In this document: piece by piece, positions 32,756 to 39,493 of the stretch
How positions within the stretch are numbered: position 1 is the stretch's first letter
Layout of the letters: the number at the start of each line of letters is the position of its first letter
From: an uncultured Bacteroidales bacterium
GTDB taxonomy: Bacteria; Bacteroidota; Bacteroidia; Bacteroidales; Paludibacteraceae
Direction: 5' to 3'
Assembly: GCA_902780495.1 (NCBI GenBank)
Contig: CACZFM010000018.1
Span: 374 to 39,866 of the forward strand
DNA length: 39,493 bases
The notes under the pieces: model-generated
Told to the model about the DNA's origin: nothing
Database searches by the model: none
What the model saw: the letters and a program-made list of their open reading frames with translations, nothing else
Position numbers and translations under genes: made by a program

Positions 32756-33604
32756 ATGAGAACAAATTTTGATCAACTCCTTGAGGCCGGCTGCCACTTT
32801 GGTCACCTCAAACGCAAATGGAATCCCGCAATGGCTCCTTATATTTATATGGAGCGCAATGGTATTCACATTATTGACCTCAACAAAACTGCTATCAAGA
32901 TTGACGAGGCAGCAGAGGCTTTGAAGAACATCGCAAGATCCGGTCGCCGCATCCTCTTTGTCGGAACCAAAAAACAGGCACAGGAAATCGTTGCCGCCAA
33001 GGCGCAAGAGGTGACTATGCCTTATATCACCGAGCGTTGGGCCGGTGGTATGCTCACCAACTTCCCCACTATCCGCAAGGCTGTGAAGAAGATGTCAAGC
33101 ATTGACAAGATGATGACCGATGGCACGTTTGACAATATCTCAAAGCGTGAGAAACTCCAGATTACCCGTCAGCGCGAGAAATTGGAGAAGAACCTTGGCT
33201 CAATCGCCGACCTCACCCGTCTGCCGAGCGCATTGTTCGTTGTTGACGTTCAGAAAGAGCACATTGCTGTAGCAGAAGCCAATCGTCTGGGTATCCCCGT
33301 ATTTGGTATTGTAGATACCAACTCTGATCCTCAGAACATCGATTTCGTTATTCCCGCTAACGATGATGCCACCAAGTCGATTGAGGTAATTATCACCGCC
33401 GTTTGCGATGCCATCAAGGAAGGTCTGGATGAACGCAAGGTGGAGAAGGCTGATGAAGAAGCCGCTGCTGCTCAGAGTCAGGCTGCCGAGAATGTACCGG
33501 CTCCGAAAGAGCGCCGCACTCGCGTCCGCAAGGCAGTAGAGAAGAAAGAGCCCGTTGCTGCTGAAGCACCCGCAGAGGCTCCCGCCGAAGAAAAGGCCGA
33601 ATAA
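32756..33604 (+). CDS. rpsB: 30S ribosomal protein S2 (282 aa)
   Basis: ATG 32756 gives the standard start MRTNFDQLLEAGCHFGHLKR. Other marks are PYIYMERNGIHIIDLNKTAI, GTKKQAQEIV, ERWAGGMLTNFPTIRK and LPSALFVVDVQKEHIAVAEA. The last ~55 residues are a Lys/Glu/Ala/Pro-rich extension (AAAAQSQAAENVPAPKERRT ... EAPAEEKAE), longer than E. coli S2 and common in Bacteroidetes. Upstream leader 32634-32755 has no clear promoter, so it may partly depend on read-through from rpsI. Followed by tsf. Confidence 0.98.
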   Translation: MRTNFDQLLEAGCHFGHLKRKWNPAMAPYIYMERNGIHIIDLNKTAIKIDEAAEALKNIARSGRRILFVGTKKQAQEIVAAKAQEVTMPYITERWAGGMLTNFPTIRKAVKKMSSIDKMMTDGTFDNISKREKLQITRQREKLEKNLGSIADLTRLPSALFVVDVQKEHIAVAEANRLGIPVFGIVDTNSDPQNIDFVIPANDDATKSIEVIITAVCDAIKEGLDERKVEKADEEAAAAQSQAAENVPAPKERRTRVRKAVEKKEPVAAEAPAEAPAEEKAE

Positions 33605-33641
33605 TTGCTTGATAAACAACCTTGTAATACATTTTTGAATT

Positions 33642-34631
33642 ATGGCAGTAACACTTGCAGATATTAAGAAACTGCGCGAAATGACAGGCGCAGGTATGAT
33701 GGATGTGAAGAAAGCATTGGAAGAAGCCAATGGTGACTTCGAAGTGGCTAAAGACCTGCTCCGTAAGCGCGGTCAGGCTATCGCTGCAAAGCGTAGCGAC
33801 CGTGAAGCATCGGAAGGCTGTGTACTCGCAAAGGCTGAAAACGGCTTTGGTGCCATCGTGGCAGTTAAGTGCGAAACAGACTTCGTGGCAAAGAACGAGG
33901 ACTTTGTGGGCATGGTGAAACTCATTCTGGATGCAGCAATGGATCACAAACCCGCAAATATTGAGGAACTCCGTGCTCTCAAGATTGGCAACTTCACTGT
34001 TGCAGATATCGTAACAGAGCGCAGCGGTGTCACCGGTGAGAAGATGGAACTCAGCGACTATGTGTATATCGCTGCTCCGAAAGTGGATGCTTACAACCAC
34101 CTCGGAAATAAACTTTCATCGCTCGTTGCCGCTTCCGACGCTAACGCTGACCAGAATACCGTGCATGGTGTCAACATGCAGGTCGCTTCTATGAACCCTG
34201 TTGCTTTGGATGCAGACCATGTTGCACAAGAGGTAAAGGACAGAGAGCTGGCTGTGGCTGTTGAAAAGACCAAACAGGACGAAGTAAACAAAGCCGTAGA
34301 ACAGGCACTCCGCAAGGTAGGTATCAATCCTGCCCATGCTGACAGCGATGAGCATATCGAGAGCAATCTCTCCAAAGGTTGGCTGACCGAAGAAGATGCG
34401 AAGAAAGCGCGTGAGATTCGTGCAAACGTGCCGGCTGAAGCAGAGGCGAATATCAACATGAAGAAGGTGGAAATGATTGCTCAGGGACGTCTCCAGAAGT
34501 TCTTGAAGGAATCCACATTGGTTGAGCAGCAATATATCATGTCCGATTCGAAAGAACTCGTGAAAGATGTGCTCAGCAAGAACAATGTTACCATCGTTGA
34601 CTTCAAGCGTATCACCCTTAACGAAGAGTAA
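33642..34631 (+). CDS. tsf: Translation elongation factor Ts (329 aa)
   Basis: EF-Ts recycles EF-Tu-GDP. The N-terminal UBA-like motif (LREMTGAGMMDVKKALEEAN), KRGQAIAAKRSDREASEG, and the invariant TDF in VKCETDFVAKNEDFV are present. Family proteins in this order are ~275-330 aa. It is 37 nt behind rpsB, the normal rpsB-tsf pair, and ends at a strong terminator. Confidence 0.98.
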   Translation: MAVTLADIKKLREMTGAGMMDVKKALEEANGDFEVAKDLLRKRGQAIAAKRSDREASEGCVLAKAENGFGAIVAVKCETDFVAKNEDFVGMVKLILDAAMDHKPANIEELRALKIGNFTVADIVTERSGVTGEKMELSDYVYIAAPKVDAYNHLGNKLSSLVAASDANADQNTVHGVNMQVASMNPVALDADHVAQEVKDRELAVAVEKTKQDEVNKAVEQALRKVGINPAHADSDEHIESNLSKGWLTEEDAKKAREIRANVPAEAEANINMKKVEMIAQGRLQKFLKESTLVEQQYIMSDSKELVKDVLSKNNVTIVDFKRITLNEE

Positions 34632-34660
34632 TATTTTCGTAAAGATATCGCGAAATATGC

Positions 34661-34700
34661 AAAAAAATGACTTGGAAATTTGTCTAAGTCATTTTTTTTT
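34661..34700 (+). terminator. Terminator of tsf, overlapping the ribF promoter
   Basis: Stem ATGACTT (34667-34673) with AAGTCAT (34686-34692), flanked by A7 before and T8 after, which extends the stem. The right arm and T-tract lie inside the spacer of the ribF promoter (34680-34710). Confidence 0.8.
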
Positions 34701-34710
34701 CGTACTTTTG
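34680..34710 (+). promoter_or_regulatory. Promoter of ribF
   Basis: TTG (34680-34682), 20-nt spacer, TACTTTTG (34703-34710); ATG 20 nt later. Confidence 0.8.
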
Positions 34711-34730
34711 CGGGCGTTTTTGGAAAAGGT

Positions 34731-35594
34731 ATGGCGTATATTGCAACCATAGGATTTTTCGATGGTGTCCATGTCGGACATCAGTTCCTGCTTTCTTCCT
34801 TACGGCAGCAGGCGGCGCAACGGGCCATGAAGGCGGCTGTCGTTACCTTTGAAGAACATCCTCGGTCGGTGTTATATGGCATTTCTCCGGCATTGCTCAC
34901 CACTTATGAAGAACGCACGGCTTTGCTCAAACAGCAGGCTTTGGATGAGATTTATGTCTTTCAGTTCGATGTCATACGTGATATGACTTCTGCCGAATTC
35001 TTGCATCTGTTGCACGATCGCTGTGAAGTACATGTGCTTTTGATGGGTTATGACCATCAGTTTGGCTCCGACGGAAAGAAAACGATGACGGAATATCAGC
35101 GCCTCGGAGAAGAGGCTGGGGTAGAGGTGCTGCCGATAACGCAGGCGCCGGAAGGAGATGTGTCTTCGTCTAAAATACGCCGTTTGCTGCTTGCAGGCGA
35201 TGTCAGTAATGCTAACGCCATGTTAGGTCGTCCGTATGCGTTGCAGGGAACCGTAGTGCATGGGCGCGGATTAGGCAGGAAGATTGGTTTCCCGACAGCC
35301 AATATCCGTATTGACGATAAGAATAAACTGATTCCGTCGGATGGTGTCTATGCCGTTCAGGTCATTACTGCGGATAACTGCACCCGCAAGGCGGTTCTGA
35401 ACATTGGTACGAATCCCACCGTTGGGGGCGAAGAACGTACTTTGGAGGTGCATATTCCCGGTTTTTCGGGTGATTTATACAATCAGTCCATTGACATTAA
35501 ATTCACCCGCCATATTCGCGAAGAGCGCAAATTTTCTACTCTTAATGTTCTTCGTAATCAAATACAGCAGGATTTAATATCTCTGAATGAATAG
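34731..35594 (+). CDS. ribF: Bifunctional riboflavin kinase / FAD synthetase RibF (287 aa)
   Basis: It makes FMN from riboflavin and FAD from FMN. ATG 34731 (MAYIATIGFFDGVHVGHQFL) puts the nucleotidyltransferase GFFDGVHxGH motif right at the start; longer frames enter the promoter. SSSKIRRLLLAGDVSNANAM ends the FAD synthetase half. RPYALQGTVVHGRGLGRKIG and FPTANI begin the riboflavin kinase half. Ends in a TAG stop, showing TAG is a normal stop in this genome. The receptor gene follows after 24 nt and may be co-transcribed. Confidence 0.97.
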   Translation: MAYIATIGFFDGVHVGHQFLLSSLRQQAAQRAMKAAVVTFEEHPRSVLYGISPALLTTYEERTALLKQQALDEIYVFQFDVIRDMTSAEFLHLLHDRCEVHVLLMGYDHQFGSDGKKTMTEYQRLGEEAGVEVLPITQAPEGDVSSSKIRRLLLAGDVSNANAMLGRPYALQGTVVHGRGLGRKIGFPTANIRIDDKNKLIPSDGVYAVQVITADNCTRKAVLNIGTNPTVGGEERTLEVHIPGFSGDLYNQSIDIKFTRHIREERKFSTLNVLRNQIQQDLISLNE

Positions 35595-35618
35595 AGTAAA
35601 CCTAAAAGAGAAATATAC

Positions 35619-38558
35619 ATGAAGGGTTTCTTTGTCGCTTTGTTGCTTGTCCCGATGACGCTTTCTGCACAATACGCTGTGCGTGGAAAGGTAGTCAATA
35701 AGAACGATAATACTCCCGTTGAGATGGCGGCGATACGGCTTTTCGCATACACAGGAACTGCCGATTCAACCCTTGTTCAGGGTGTGCAGGCGGATTTGGA
35801 TGGTGCTTTTGTCCTGTCGCGTGTCAAGCCCGGCAAGTATAGCCTTCTTATTTCCAGCATGGGGTTCTTGCCGCATCGGCAGATATTGACAGTGTCCGGC
35901 AAATCGGATATTGCGCTTGCGCCGATTCGTCTTGCGGAAGATGTGAAAGTGCTGGAGGCGGTGGATGTCAAGGGACATGCCGCTGAAATGACGGTCAAAG
36001 GAGATACGATTGAGTATAACACTGCTGCTTACAAAATACAGGAAGGGGCAATGGTGGAGGATCTCCTTAAAAAGATGAACGGCATACAGGTGGACAAAGA
36101 AGGCAATGTCACGGTCAATGGCGAGTCGGTAAAGGGCGTGCGCATTGACGGAAAGAAATTCTTTGGAAACGATGTGCAGTCTGCTACGAAGAATATCCCT
36201 GCCGATATGATTGACAAGATTCAGGTCATTGACGAAAAGTCTGATATGGCAAAGCTCACAGGCTTTGAGGATGATGACACGGAACGCATTATCAATCTGT
36301 CGCTTAAGGCCAATCGGAAGAAAGGCGTATTTGGCAATTTCGGAGGCGGTTTGGGGGCAGACCTTGTGACGGATGACAACCGTTGGTTCAATTATGCCAA
36401 TCCGGACTTCGGAGCCACGGCTTCGGAGCGTGCGCGGCATTTCTTTAAAAACGATTTCCGGTATAATGCCAATCTGTTTACCAATATCTTGTTGGGCGAG
36501 AGCCAGACTACCATTATCGGTGGGGCTAACAACACCAACGAGATTCGTTCCGGCCGTGGGCGTGGCGCATTTGGGCAACAGAATCAGGGTATTACGTGGA
36601 GCGAGAACTTAGGAGTAAACACCAATCTGGATTTGACCAAGCGACTCCGCAATCCGCGTCCACAGGCTTCGCTTCTCTTTGGTGGCGATGGACAGGCGGT
36701 GCATTCCTACAACGACTCGCGTTCGTTGAGTAATAAGGACAGTTACAGCAACGGCATCACCTATCAGAACGCGGATTCCACCTCTAAGCAGGCCTGGGCA
36801 TGGGATACGCGCATCCGTTTGGAACTGGAGTATCAGATTGATACGCTTAACAAACTCATTTTCAAGCCGACCCTCAATTACACGCAGTCTCGTTATGATG
36901 AGTATAGCGATTATCTTTACCGTCGTGACGGGGACACGGTGAACAATGGTTATCAGTCGCGTTTCAGCCTGCAGGACGAGATTGGCGCATCGTTGAATAC
37001 AACGTATAATCATAAGTTCCTCCGCCCCGGTCGTTCGCTCACCATCAGCCTTGACCTGGGGCTGACGGATACGAAAGGACGTTCTGAAACGTTTGCTTTC
37101 GACCGCCTGCAGACCGACACAACGGTTGACCAGAACATCCGTTCTTTCCAAAACTCTTATTCGTATGGCATCAAGGCTTCCTATGTGGAACCTGTCTATG
37201 GCCGCAATCATTTCTTGGAGTTTGTGCTTTCCGCTTCGGGCAACAATCGTTCATCTGAGAAAAATCAGTATGTCGGACAGACGCAGCAGCGCATCGATTC
37301 GGCTTATTCCAGTTCGTTCTCAAATAATTTCTATAATGAGGCGCTTGAACTCAACTACCGTTGGTTGACGCAAAACAGTGACCTCAGTGTGGGTTTCCGT
37401 GTCAATCCGTCGCAGACGCGTTCGCGCACCACTTATCTGGATACCGGCGTGGCGCATGATACGTTGGTTTCTGTCTGGAATTTCTCGCCTAATGTCAATT
37501 TCAAGTACAAGTTCGGAAAGAAGCAGTTTGCCCGTATTTCCTATCGTGGCACGTCTGTACAACCCTCTATTTCGCAGATGGAGCCGGCACGCAACAATTC
37601 GGATGCTATGAGTATGACGGTGGGTAATCTGGATCTTAACCCTGCGTTCCGTCACACTCTGCGGGCGATGTTCTCCATGTTCAACGAAGAGTCTTTTGTC
37701 AGTCTTATGGGTGGCGTTCGCGGTTCGCTGGATAAGGATGCCTTGGTCTCCAACTCCATTTATGATGAGACGGGAAAACTCTATAGTCAGACCGTTAATG
37801 CGCGGGCACTGCCGTGGAATATCGGGGCGGATTTTATGTTCAACTTGCCTTTTGCCAAGAAGATGATGCAGTTGCACAGCCGCACTTCGGCTTCTTATAA
37901 TCAGCAGTTGGCATATCTTTCGCGCGAACATACGGCGGAGGAGATTGCTGCATGGTTGAATGCAGGCGCATTGCCGCTTGGAGATGAATCGAAGACGGGA
38001 AATCTGCAGGTGGCAGAGAACTTGAATATCCGTTTCACGCACGATATTGTTGATTTGGGGTTAAGTGGCGATTTCTCTTATTCACGCTCGCAGAACAGTC
38101 TGATTCGCAATTCTGTTTCCAATGTCTTCTCTTGGACGGTCAAGGGTGATGTGGAGTTCCATTTGCCGAAGAATTGGACCATTGCCGCGGATTGCGGGTA
38201 CACGGACAGGTATGGTTATCGTCTGTCGGATGTCAGCGAACTTATCCTCAATGCTTCGGTCAGCAAGGCGTGGAAGAATGCCAGTCTCAAACTCAGTGCT
38301 TTCGATTTGTTGAACAACAGAAAGAATATCCGTCAGGTGGTGGGTGAGAACTATGTGCAGTATCAGAAGTTCAATACCTTGCCGACCTATGCGATGCTGA
38401 CTTTCACCTATAAGCTGAATAAGATGGGGGATTTGAAGGCGAAAGGCATGGCGGGGCATATTCAGGAGATGATAGAGCAGGGTGGTTCTGCGTCGGGTCC
38501 TGTGCCCGGTATGCCTCCCAAGGGCACGCCGCCGATGGGACCGCCTCCGGGCATGTAA
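35619..38558 (+). CDS. TonB-dependent receptor-like outer-membrane beta-barrel protein (979 aa)
   Basis: Residues 1-17 are a signal peptide (MKGFFVALLLVPMTLSA). Residues ~20-105 are a carboxypeptidase-like domain (YAVRGKVVNKNDNTPVEMAA). A plug follows (VKGDTIEYNTAAYKIQEGAM, VEDLLKKMNGIQVDKEGNVT, DGKKFFGNDVQSATKNIPAD, MIDKIQVIDEKSD), then a long barrel with many aromatic beta-strands. The plug resembles the DUF3560-free 'outer membrane beta-barrel' group often annotated as TonB-dependent receptors without a SusD. The protein does not end on the barrel strand but on a Pro/Gly/Met-rich tail (SASGPVPGMPPKGTPPMG), which is unusual. The ligand is unknown. It is probably cotranscribed with ribF or driven by an unseen promoter; terminated at 38619-38651. 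Confidence 0.88.
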   Translation: MKGFFVALLLVPMTLSAQYAVRGKVVNKNDNTPVEMAAIRLFAYTGTADSTLVQGVQADLDGAFVLSRVKPGKYSLLISSMGFLPHRQILTVSGKSDIALAPIRLAEDVKVLEAVDVKGHAAEMTVKGDTIEYNTAAYKIQEGAMVEDLLKKMNGIQVDKEGNVTVNGESVKGVRIDGKKFFGNDVQSATKNIPADMIDKIQVIDEKSDMAKLTGFEDDDTERIINLSLKANRKKGVFGNFGGGLGADLVTDDNRWFNYANPDFGATASERARHFFKNDFRYNANLFTNILLGESQTTIIGGANNTNEIRSGRGRGAFGQQNQGITWSENLGVNTNLDLTKRLRNPRPQASLLFGGDGQAVHSYNDSRSLSNKDSYSNGITYQNADSTSKQAWAWDTRIRLELEYQIDTLNKLIFKPTLNYTQSRYDEYSDYLYRRDGDTVNNGYQSRFSLQDEIGASLNTTYNHKFLRPGRSLTISLDLGLTDTKGRSETFAFDRLQTDTTVDQNIRSFQNSYSYGIKASYVEPVYGRNHFLEFVLSASGNNRSSEKNQYVGQTQQRIDSAYSSSFSNNFYNEALELNYRWLTQNSDLSVGFRVNPSQTRSRTTYLDTGVAHDTLVSVWNFSPNVNFKYKFGKKQFARISYRGTSVQPSISQMEPARNNSDAMSMTVGNLDLNPAFRHTLRAMFSMFNEESFVSLMGGVRGSLDKDALVSNSIYDETGKLYSQTVNARALPWNIGADFMFNLPFAKKMMQLHSRTSASYNQQLAYLSREHTAEEIAAWLNAGALPLGDESKTGNLQVAENLNIRFTHDIVDLGLSGDFSYSRSQNSLIRNSVSNVFSWTVKGDVEFHLPKNWTIAADCGYTDRYGYRLSDVSELILNASVSKAWKNASLKLSAFDLLNNRKNIRQVVGENYVQYQKFNTLPTYAMLTFTYKLNKMGDLKAKGMAGHIQEMIEQGGSASGPVPGMPPKGTPPMGPPPGM

Positions 38559-38618
38559 TCATTAGGTTATTTCAGCCGAGAACAACGGATTGGGTAAAAT
38601 CTGCCGTCGTGAATATCC

Positions 38619-38651
38619 AAAAGAGACTCATTGCGAGTCTCTTTTTTTTTA
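38619..38651 (+). terminator. Terminator of the 979-aa receptor gene
   Basis: Stem AAGAGACTC / GAGTCTCTT (38621-38629 with 38635-38643), loop ATTGC, followed by a run of T. The A4 before the stem gives a T-tract on the other strand too, so it probably works in both directions. Confidence 0.85.
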
Positions 38652-38657
38652 CGCCTT

Positions 38658-38990
38658 TTACGCGCCTTGCTGTGCATCATACGCTGCCAACTCCTGTTGG
38701 AACAGCCACTGACGGAACGTGCCCGCATAACCGGAAGCGTGGTACGCTATCAAATCCTGTTCACGCGTAGGACCGTTAATACGCTGACGGACGGCAGCCG
38801 CTACGGTCTTGAACCGCAACTGTTGTGCCAACTCTTTTGCAGTGTACGGATAGTTTTCGAGGTTACGCTTTCCGCGGATTTGGGTGAAGTTCCGTTTGGA
38901 TGCCTCACGGTGACAATAGGTTACGCGCGTCTTGGCGCTCAACTTGCCCGAAATATGGTCTATCGGGTCCAGAAATTTTACTTTACTCAT
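38658..38990 (-). CDS. Conserved hypothetical protein (110 aa)
   Basis: Starts MSKVKFLDPIDHISGKLSAK and continues TRVTYCHREASKRNFTQIRG, then an Arg/Lys/Ala-rich helical C-terminus (ELAQQLRFKTVAAAVRQRIN ... YAGTFRQWLFQQELAAYDAQ). It is basic, without signal peptide, and may bind nucleic acid (inference). Proteins that begin with this kind of FLDP...ISGKLS motif are, to my recollection, found in accessory regions of Bacteroidales. Minus-strand cluster with the two genes to its right. A 7-bp repeat array (39001-39049) lies directly before its start codon, so a normal promoter is not visible there. Confidence 0.65.
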   Translation of the reverse strand: MSKVKFLDPIDHISGKLSAKTRVTYCHREASKRNFTQIRGKRNLENYPYTAKELAQQLRFKTVAAAVRQRINGPTREQDLIAYHASGYAGTFRQWLFQQELAAYDAQQGA

Positions 38991-39000
38991 AATGTTGAAG

Positions 39001-39049
39001 GTTTAATGTTTAATGTTTAATGTTTAATGTTTAAAGGTTTAGGGTTTAG
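39001..39049. repeat. Heptanucleotide repeat, 7 units
   Basis: GTTTAAT four times exactly, then GTTTAAA, GGTTTAG, GGTTTAG. It fills the gap between two minus-strand genes and includes the ancestral stop codon (39046-39048) of the small lipoprotein. Confidence 0.9.
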
Positions 39050-39280
39050 AGGTGCTTTTCGGCATTGTAGGTCTCAACGGTCTTGGTTTGAATCACCACG
39101 GATGTGTCGCCGCGCGTCACATACTGGCTTTCGTTGGTCACCGCCGCGCGTCACATACTGGCTTTCGTTGGTCACCACGCGCGTCACATTGCAGGATGAG
39201 AGTCCCAACGCGATTGCCAGACAGGTCAGCAGGGCCGTCACCGCCGTCGCCACGATTTTATAAATCTGTGTGTTGTTCAT
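39046..39280 (-). pseudogene. Small lipoprotein frameshifted by a 34-bp tandem duplication
   Basis: From ATG 39280 the protein reads MNNTQIYKIVATAVTALLTC with a lipobox-like LGLSSC, then NVTRVVTNESQYVTRG. Here a perfect 34-bp duplication (39108-39175) shifts the frame by +1, giving an unrelated tail that stops at 39074. Removing one copy restores RGDTSVVIQTKTVETYNAEK and a TAA at 39046-39048, for a 66-aa protein. I recall short Bacteroidales lipoproteins that end in a similar GDT-VVIQTKT motif. The gene is therefore broken, phase-variable by slippage, or misassembled. Confidence 0.75.
39108..39175. repeat. Perfect 34-bp tandem duplication
   Basis: Copies at 39108-39141 and 39142-39175 are identical and abut. 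Each begins CGCCGCGCGTCACATACTGG and ends TTGGTCAC. 34 is not a multiple of three, so it shifts the reading frame of the gene it lies in. Confidence 0.97.
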
Positions 39281-39281
39281 A

Positions 39282-39344
39282 AACTTGAAACTTGAAATTT
39301 GAAATTTGAAATCTTAACTCTTAACTCTTAGCTCTTCACTCTCC
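39282..39344. repeat. Degenerate heptanucleotide repeat, 9 units
   Basis: In phase from 39282: AACTTGA, AACTTGA, AATTTGA, AATTTGA, AATCTTA, ACTCTTA, ACTCTTA, GCTCTTC, ACTCTCC. Begins 2 bp upstream of the ATG at 39280 (minus strand) and runs into the last codons and stop (39336-39338) of the next gene. Confidence 0.9.
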
Positions 39345-39493
39345 AAAACTCGGCTTCACATACTTCTGTGCCACCGCATAACTGAACAGACTGCGGTATT
39401 TCTTTTGTCCTTTGAAACCGTTCTCCAGTGCCGTACGTTGCTCTGCATCGGCCAAAGCGGCTTTCGCGGCTTGAGCGGCGGTCTTCAACGCCT
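39336..39493 (-). CDS. Partial hypothetical protein, C-terminal 51 residues
   Basis: A minus-strand frame enters from the right edge and ends at TGA (39336-39338). It reads ALKTAAQAAKAALADAEQRT (an Ala-rich helix) then ALENGFKGQKKYRSLFSYAV, ending VKPSFGE. I do not recognise it. Codon use looks genuine and it is in line with the two small genes downstream. The last codons are made of heptamer repeat units. Confidence 0.55.
   Translation of the reverse strand, partial: ALKTAAQAAKAALADAEQRTALENGFKGQKKYRSLFSYAVAQKYVKPSFGE

Overview
The window is a stretch of a Bacteroidales chromosome, most likely Prevotellaceae or Bacteroidaceae. Evidence for this: (1) about twenty promoters of the Bacteroidetes type, with a -33 TTG, a spacer of almost always exactly 20 nt and a -7 TAnnTTTG; (2) no Shine-Dalgarno sequences; (3) TonB-dependent receptors with carboxypeptidase-like N-domains, a TPR-membrane-HTH regulator, DUF4296 and KorAB, all typical of the order. 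The contig is cut inside genes at both ends (minus strand, 1-196 and 39336-39493).

Left accessory part (1-13.2 kb). This holds a partial gene whose N-terminus is coded by heptanucleotide repeats and a small conserved hypothetical gene behind a ~190-bp palindromic leader. Next comes a two-gene operon (lipoprotein with an in-frame amber codon, then an outer-membrane receptor), divergent from a membrane-spanning TPR/HTH regulator that probably controls it. An AT-rich two-gene island follows (an AAA ATPase with a DUF3696-like tail plus an unrecognised 346-aa partner), which is the best candidate here for an undescribed defence-type module. Then come an ATPase_2/DUF234-type ATPase, a remnant of a DUF1016 (YhcG-type) nuclease gene, a secreted protein with TonB-C-like ends, and tRNA-Ser(GCU).

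Core part (13.4-35.6 kb). Three genes run together: a GldA-like ABC ATPase, ruvB and a HAD phosphatase. panB and a FecCD-type permease diverge from overlapping promoters. cdsA, an LpxL/HtrB-like acyltransferase and a GT2 glycosyltransferase form an envelope operon, divergent from a small acidic protein. A lipoprotein S9 peptidase, korA-korB and a divergent Sfp-type phosphopantetheinyl transferase follow. holA-mltG-metK-lspA-DUF4296 is a tightly packed operon. Then come rplM-rpsI, rpsB-tsf and ribF.

Right part (35.6-39.5 kb). A 979-aa outer-membrane beta-barrel receptor lies behind ribF. After a terminator comes an accessory minus-strand cluster: a 110-aa conserved hypothetical, a small lipoprotein frameshifted by a perfect 34-bp tandem duplication, and the 3' end of another gene.

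The most unusual non-genic signal is a family of degenerate short tandem repeats (7-mers with a TYTTNAC-like consensus, 11-mers around ATTGGGTTATT, and CTAG-spaced units). They lie directly at stop or start codons at several places (112-174, 413-496, 26860-27059, 39001-39049, 39282-39344), once inside a coding region. Promoter architecture is also striking: two spacer families, face-to-face overlapping divergent promoters, terminators fused to the next promoter, and one strong promoter with no gene behind it. All calls come from reading the sequence; no database search was run.
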